Shown here piece after piece: positions 38,426 through 38,432 of a stretch of DNA of 38,432 nucleotides (positions within the stretch are counted from its first letter, which is position 1; each line of letters starts with the position of its first letter). The notes beneath the pieces are model-generated. The model was not told the DNA's origin. It saw only the letters and a program-made list of their open reading frames with translations, and made no database searches. The stretch spans positions 1-38,432 of the forward strand of contig JAABRX010000026.1 of the NCBI GenBank assembly GCA_011390675.1, in the 5' to 3' direction. The translations under genes and the position numbers were made by a program. The stretch comes from Trueperaceae bacterium (lineage in GTDB: Bacteria > Deinococcota > Deinococci > Deinococcales > Trueperaceae).

Positions 38426-38432
38426 GCAGGTA

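Overview
The window is a very GC-rich (roughly 70% or more by eye), gene-dense bacterial chromosome segment: about 39 protein genes, one tRNA gene, and no intergenic gap longer than about 180 bases. Content and signals point to the phylum Deinococcota, possibly a Truepera-like lineage (an inference, no search was run). The main reasons are a DUF1999 protein (a Thermus/Deinococcus family), a probable DUF3809 protein, an MqnP-type prenyltransferase as used in futalosine menaquinone synthesis, a YloU/YloV-type pair, a RicT-like PSP1 protein, and above all many start codons lying 5-9 bases after a TANNNT box. That arrangement matches the leaderless mRNA promoters described in Deinococcus deserti.

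Layout. 1-2235 (+): the end of secA, pyrF overlapping it, and an unrecognised gene. 2292-9080 (-): read in transcription order, PAP2 phosphatase, truA, a four-copy 12-bp repeat, DUF1999 acetyltransferase-like protein, a cysteine-less HMA-like protein, DUF503, Asp23/Gls24 protein, fakA, a PPC-domain lipoprotein and a second secreted protein. 9258-11909 (+): hemL and mnmE. 11914-12736 (-): a small unknown gene and a SRPBCC/DUF3809-like gene. 12827-19768 (+): a DUF368 polyprenyl-phosphate transporter, an HtrA protease, a GH13 maltodextrin enzyme, a patatin and two tandem signal peptidases I. 19784-26820: HD hydrolase (-), 6-phosphogluconolactonase (+), glycogen phosphorylase (-), a beta-barrel-like exported protein (+), a PEGA protein (-) and a phosphoesterase overlapping holB (+, continuing to 27770). 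27754-30364 (-): pseudo-receiver histidine kinase, rnhB and ricT as an overlapping operon. 30500-32956 (+): a large double-VWA membrane protein. 32934-34714 (-): a LON-domain protein and truD. 34818-34933: tRNA-Asp with a strong hairpin. 35029-38411: a Gfo/Idh/MocA oxidoreductase (+), mqnP (-) and a DUF512 radical-SAM protein (-).

Themes. Much of the window is housekeeping: secretion (SecA, two LepB, HtrA), tRNA modification (TruA, TruD, MnmE), replication and RNA metabolism (HolB, RNase HII, RicT), heme and menaquinone synthesis, alpha-glucan and pentose-phosphate metabolism, and envelope lipid recycling (DUF368, PAP2). Nine gene junctions use 4-base GTGA or ATGA stop/start overlaps, implying translational coupling.

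The most striking system-level signal is regulatory. Genes that begin transcription units fall into two classes: 17 with TANNNT just before the start codon and no Shine-Dalgarno site, and a few with a strong Shine-Dalgarno site and a real leader. In three places a TAG stop codon forms the first three bases of the -10 box of the next gene. No mobile element, CRISPR array or obvious defence island was seen.
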